The position numbers and the translations under genes were made by a program. DNA of 25,341 nt, taken from positions 360,584 to 385,924 of the forward strand of contig BJOX01000274.1 of NCBI GenBank assembly GCA_009731375.1, read 5' to 3'. The notes under the pieces are model-generated. The model was not told the origin of the DNA, searched no databases, and was given only the letters and a program-made list of their open reading frames with translations. Positions 24,035-25,341 of the stretch are shown piece after piece. Origin of the DNA: Paulinella micropora (taxonomy: Eukaryota; Cercozoa; Imbricatea; Euglyphida). Numbering within the stretch: position 1 is the first letter of the stretch; each line of letters opens with the position of its first letter.

Positions 24035-24475
24035 TCCTCCTCCTGCTTGCTGCTTGCTCCCTCCCTTCCTCCTTCCTCTTCCTCCTTCCTCCTTCCTCTT
24101 CCTTCCTCTTCCTTCCTCTTCCTTCCTCTTCCTTGCTCTTCCTTGCTCTTCCTTGCTCTTCCTTGCTCTTCCTTGCTCTTCCTTGCTCTTCCTTGCTCTT
24201 CCTTGCTCTTCCTTCCTCTCCTTCCTCTTCCTTCCTCTTCCTTTCTCTTACTTCCTCTTCCTTCCTCTTCCTTCCTCTTCCTTCCTCTTTCTTCCTCCTT
24301 CTTCCTCTTTCTTCCTCTTCCTTCCTCTTCTTCCTTCCTCTTCCTTCCTCTTTCTTCCTCTTCCTTCCTCTTCCTTCCTCTTTCTTTCTCTTCCTTCCTC
24401 TTCCTTCCTCTTCCTTCCTCTTCCTTCCTCTTTCTTCCTCTTTCTTCCTCTTTCTTCCTCTTTCTTCCTCTTTCT
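24035..24475. repeat. Pyrimidine-only minisatellite, about 440 bases
   Basis: Almost pure C/T with a 10-base unit CTTCCTCTTC. A sub-block of eight CTTGCTCTTC units lies near 24131-24211. A homopurine/homopyrimidine tract of this length can form triplex DNA. The minus-strand Lys/Glu/Arg-rich frame is not supported as coding. Confidence 0.93.
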
Positions 24476-24957
<482 letters not shown>

Positions 24958-25028
24958 CATTAGTTTGCTTTCGATGTGATCTCGGTCCGTGGCCTTTTCC
25001 CGCGCCGACATGTATGTGTTCCTTGCCT
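24958..25028 (-). CDS. Candidate exon (25.0 kb), coiled-coil; most upstream exon seen
   Basis: Minus strand: ATATATATTTTAG, then two bases and 23 codons ARNTYMSAREKATD followed by RDHIESKLM, then GTCTAT. It is 71 bases and ends in phase 0, matching the 23.5 kb exon. The two-base start implies a further upstream exon outside the window. The peptide is charged and helical; I do not recognise the protein. Confidence 0.6.
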
Positions 25029-25044
25029 CTAAAATATATATACA

Positions 25045-25185
25045 TTTCTGCTTATATACATACATACATACATATTATATTATATATATATATATAGATT
25101 ATATATATAGATATAGATATAGATATAGATATAGATAGATAGAGAGAGAGAGAGATAGATATATATATAGATATATATATGAAAG

Positions 25186-25216
<31 letters not shown>

Positions 25217-25248
25217 ATATATATAGAGAGAGAGAGATGTAGATATAG

Positions 25249-25341
<93 letters not shown>
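25045..25341. repeat. (ACAT)n, (AT)n, (GATA)n, (GA)n arrays at the right edge
   Basis: AT-rich and GATAT/GATATA units with GA runs and one G-homopolymer near 25299-25308. No island is visible. Confidence 0.95.

Noticed and set aside
24035-24475. Lys/Glu/Arg-rich coiled-coil protein on the minus strand
   Set aside because: It is a direct reading of a homopurine minisatellite with drifting register and no splice borders.

Overview
The window is nuclear DNA from a eukaryote, probably a unicellular or algal lineage, but the sequence does not fix which one. The signs are small GT-AG introns, a CRE/R2-like non-LTR retrotransposon, foldback and MITE-like elements, and about three quarters microsatellite. 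It is a draft scaffold with five 10-N joins and five longer N gaps (9934-10520, 11826-12369, 16970-17256, 19327-19459, 21273-21706). Nothing bacterial, such as operons, Shine-Dalgarno sites or CRISPR arrays, is present.

Layout. 1-215 is a GA array. 215-about 2156 is a 5'-truncated, frame-broken non-LTR retrotransposon, running from the RT catalytic region to a C-terminal zinc-knuckle plus restriction-like endonuclease; its last reading frame continues across a small gap once a 39-base assembly overlap is collapsed. 2404-3866 (+) is a candidate small spliced gene for a basic, coiled-coil protein. 3867-6117 is non-repetitive and holds two large inverted-repeat structures. From 6.1 kb to the end the DNA is di-, tri-, tetra- and hexanucleotide arrays broken by short unique islands of 25-100 bases.

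The islands are the main result. On the minus strand many read as short exons with an AG before and a GT after: at about 25.0, 23.5, 22.05, 21.2, 19.6, 16.1, 14.2, 12.7, 11.3, 9.8, 9.6 and 8.0 kb. Where consecutive exons are visible (25.0 to 19.6 kb and 16.1 to 12.7 kb) their phases match, and together they read as coiled coil, then a GRAM/PH-like segment, then more coiled coil. I infer one or more long minus-strand genes whose introns are almost pure microsatellite.

Around these exons the introns hold extra partial copies of the exon edges with a consistent polarity. Copies upstream of an exon carry the acceptor and the 5' part of the exon; copies downstream carry the 3' part, usually with the donor. 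Up to nine copies occur per exon edge (21.2 kb exon), and eight for the 16.1 kb exon. I know of no named system that does this. The likely origin is tandem duplication of units made of exon edge plus adjacent microsatellite, and the likely effect is a ladder of decoy or alternative splice sites.

Other structures: a palindromic MITE-like element at 16164-16316, a 23-base perfect-stem hairpin at 19141-19207 whose left flank is copied at 12747-12770, a hexanucleotide array that reverses orientation twice (8611-8892), and two long CAA arrays.
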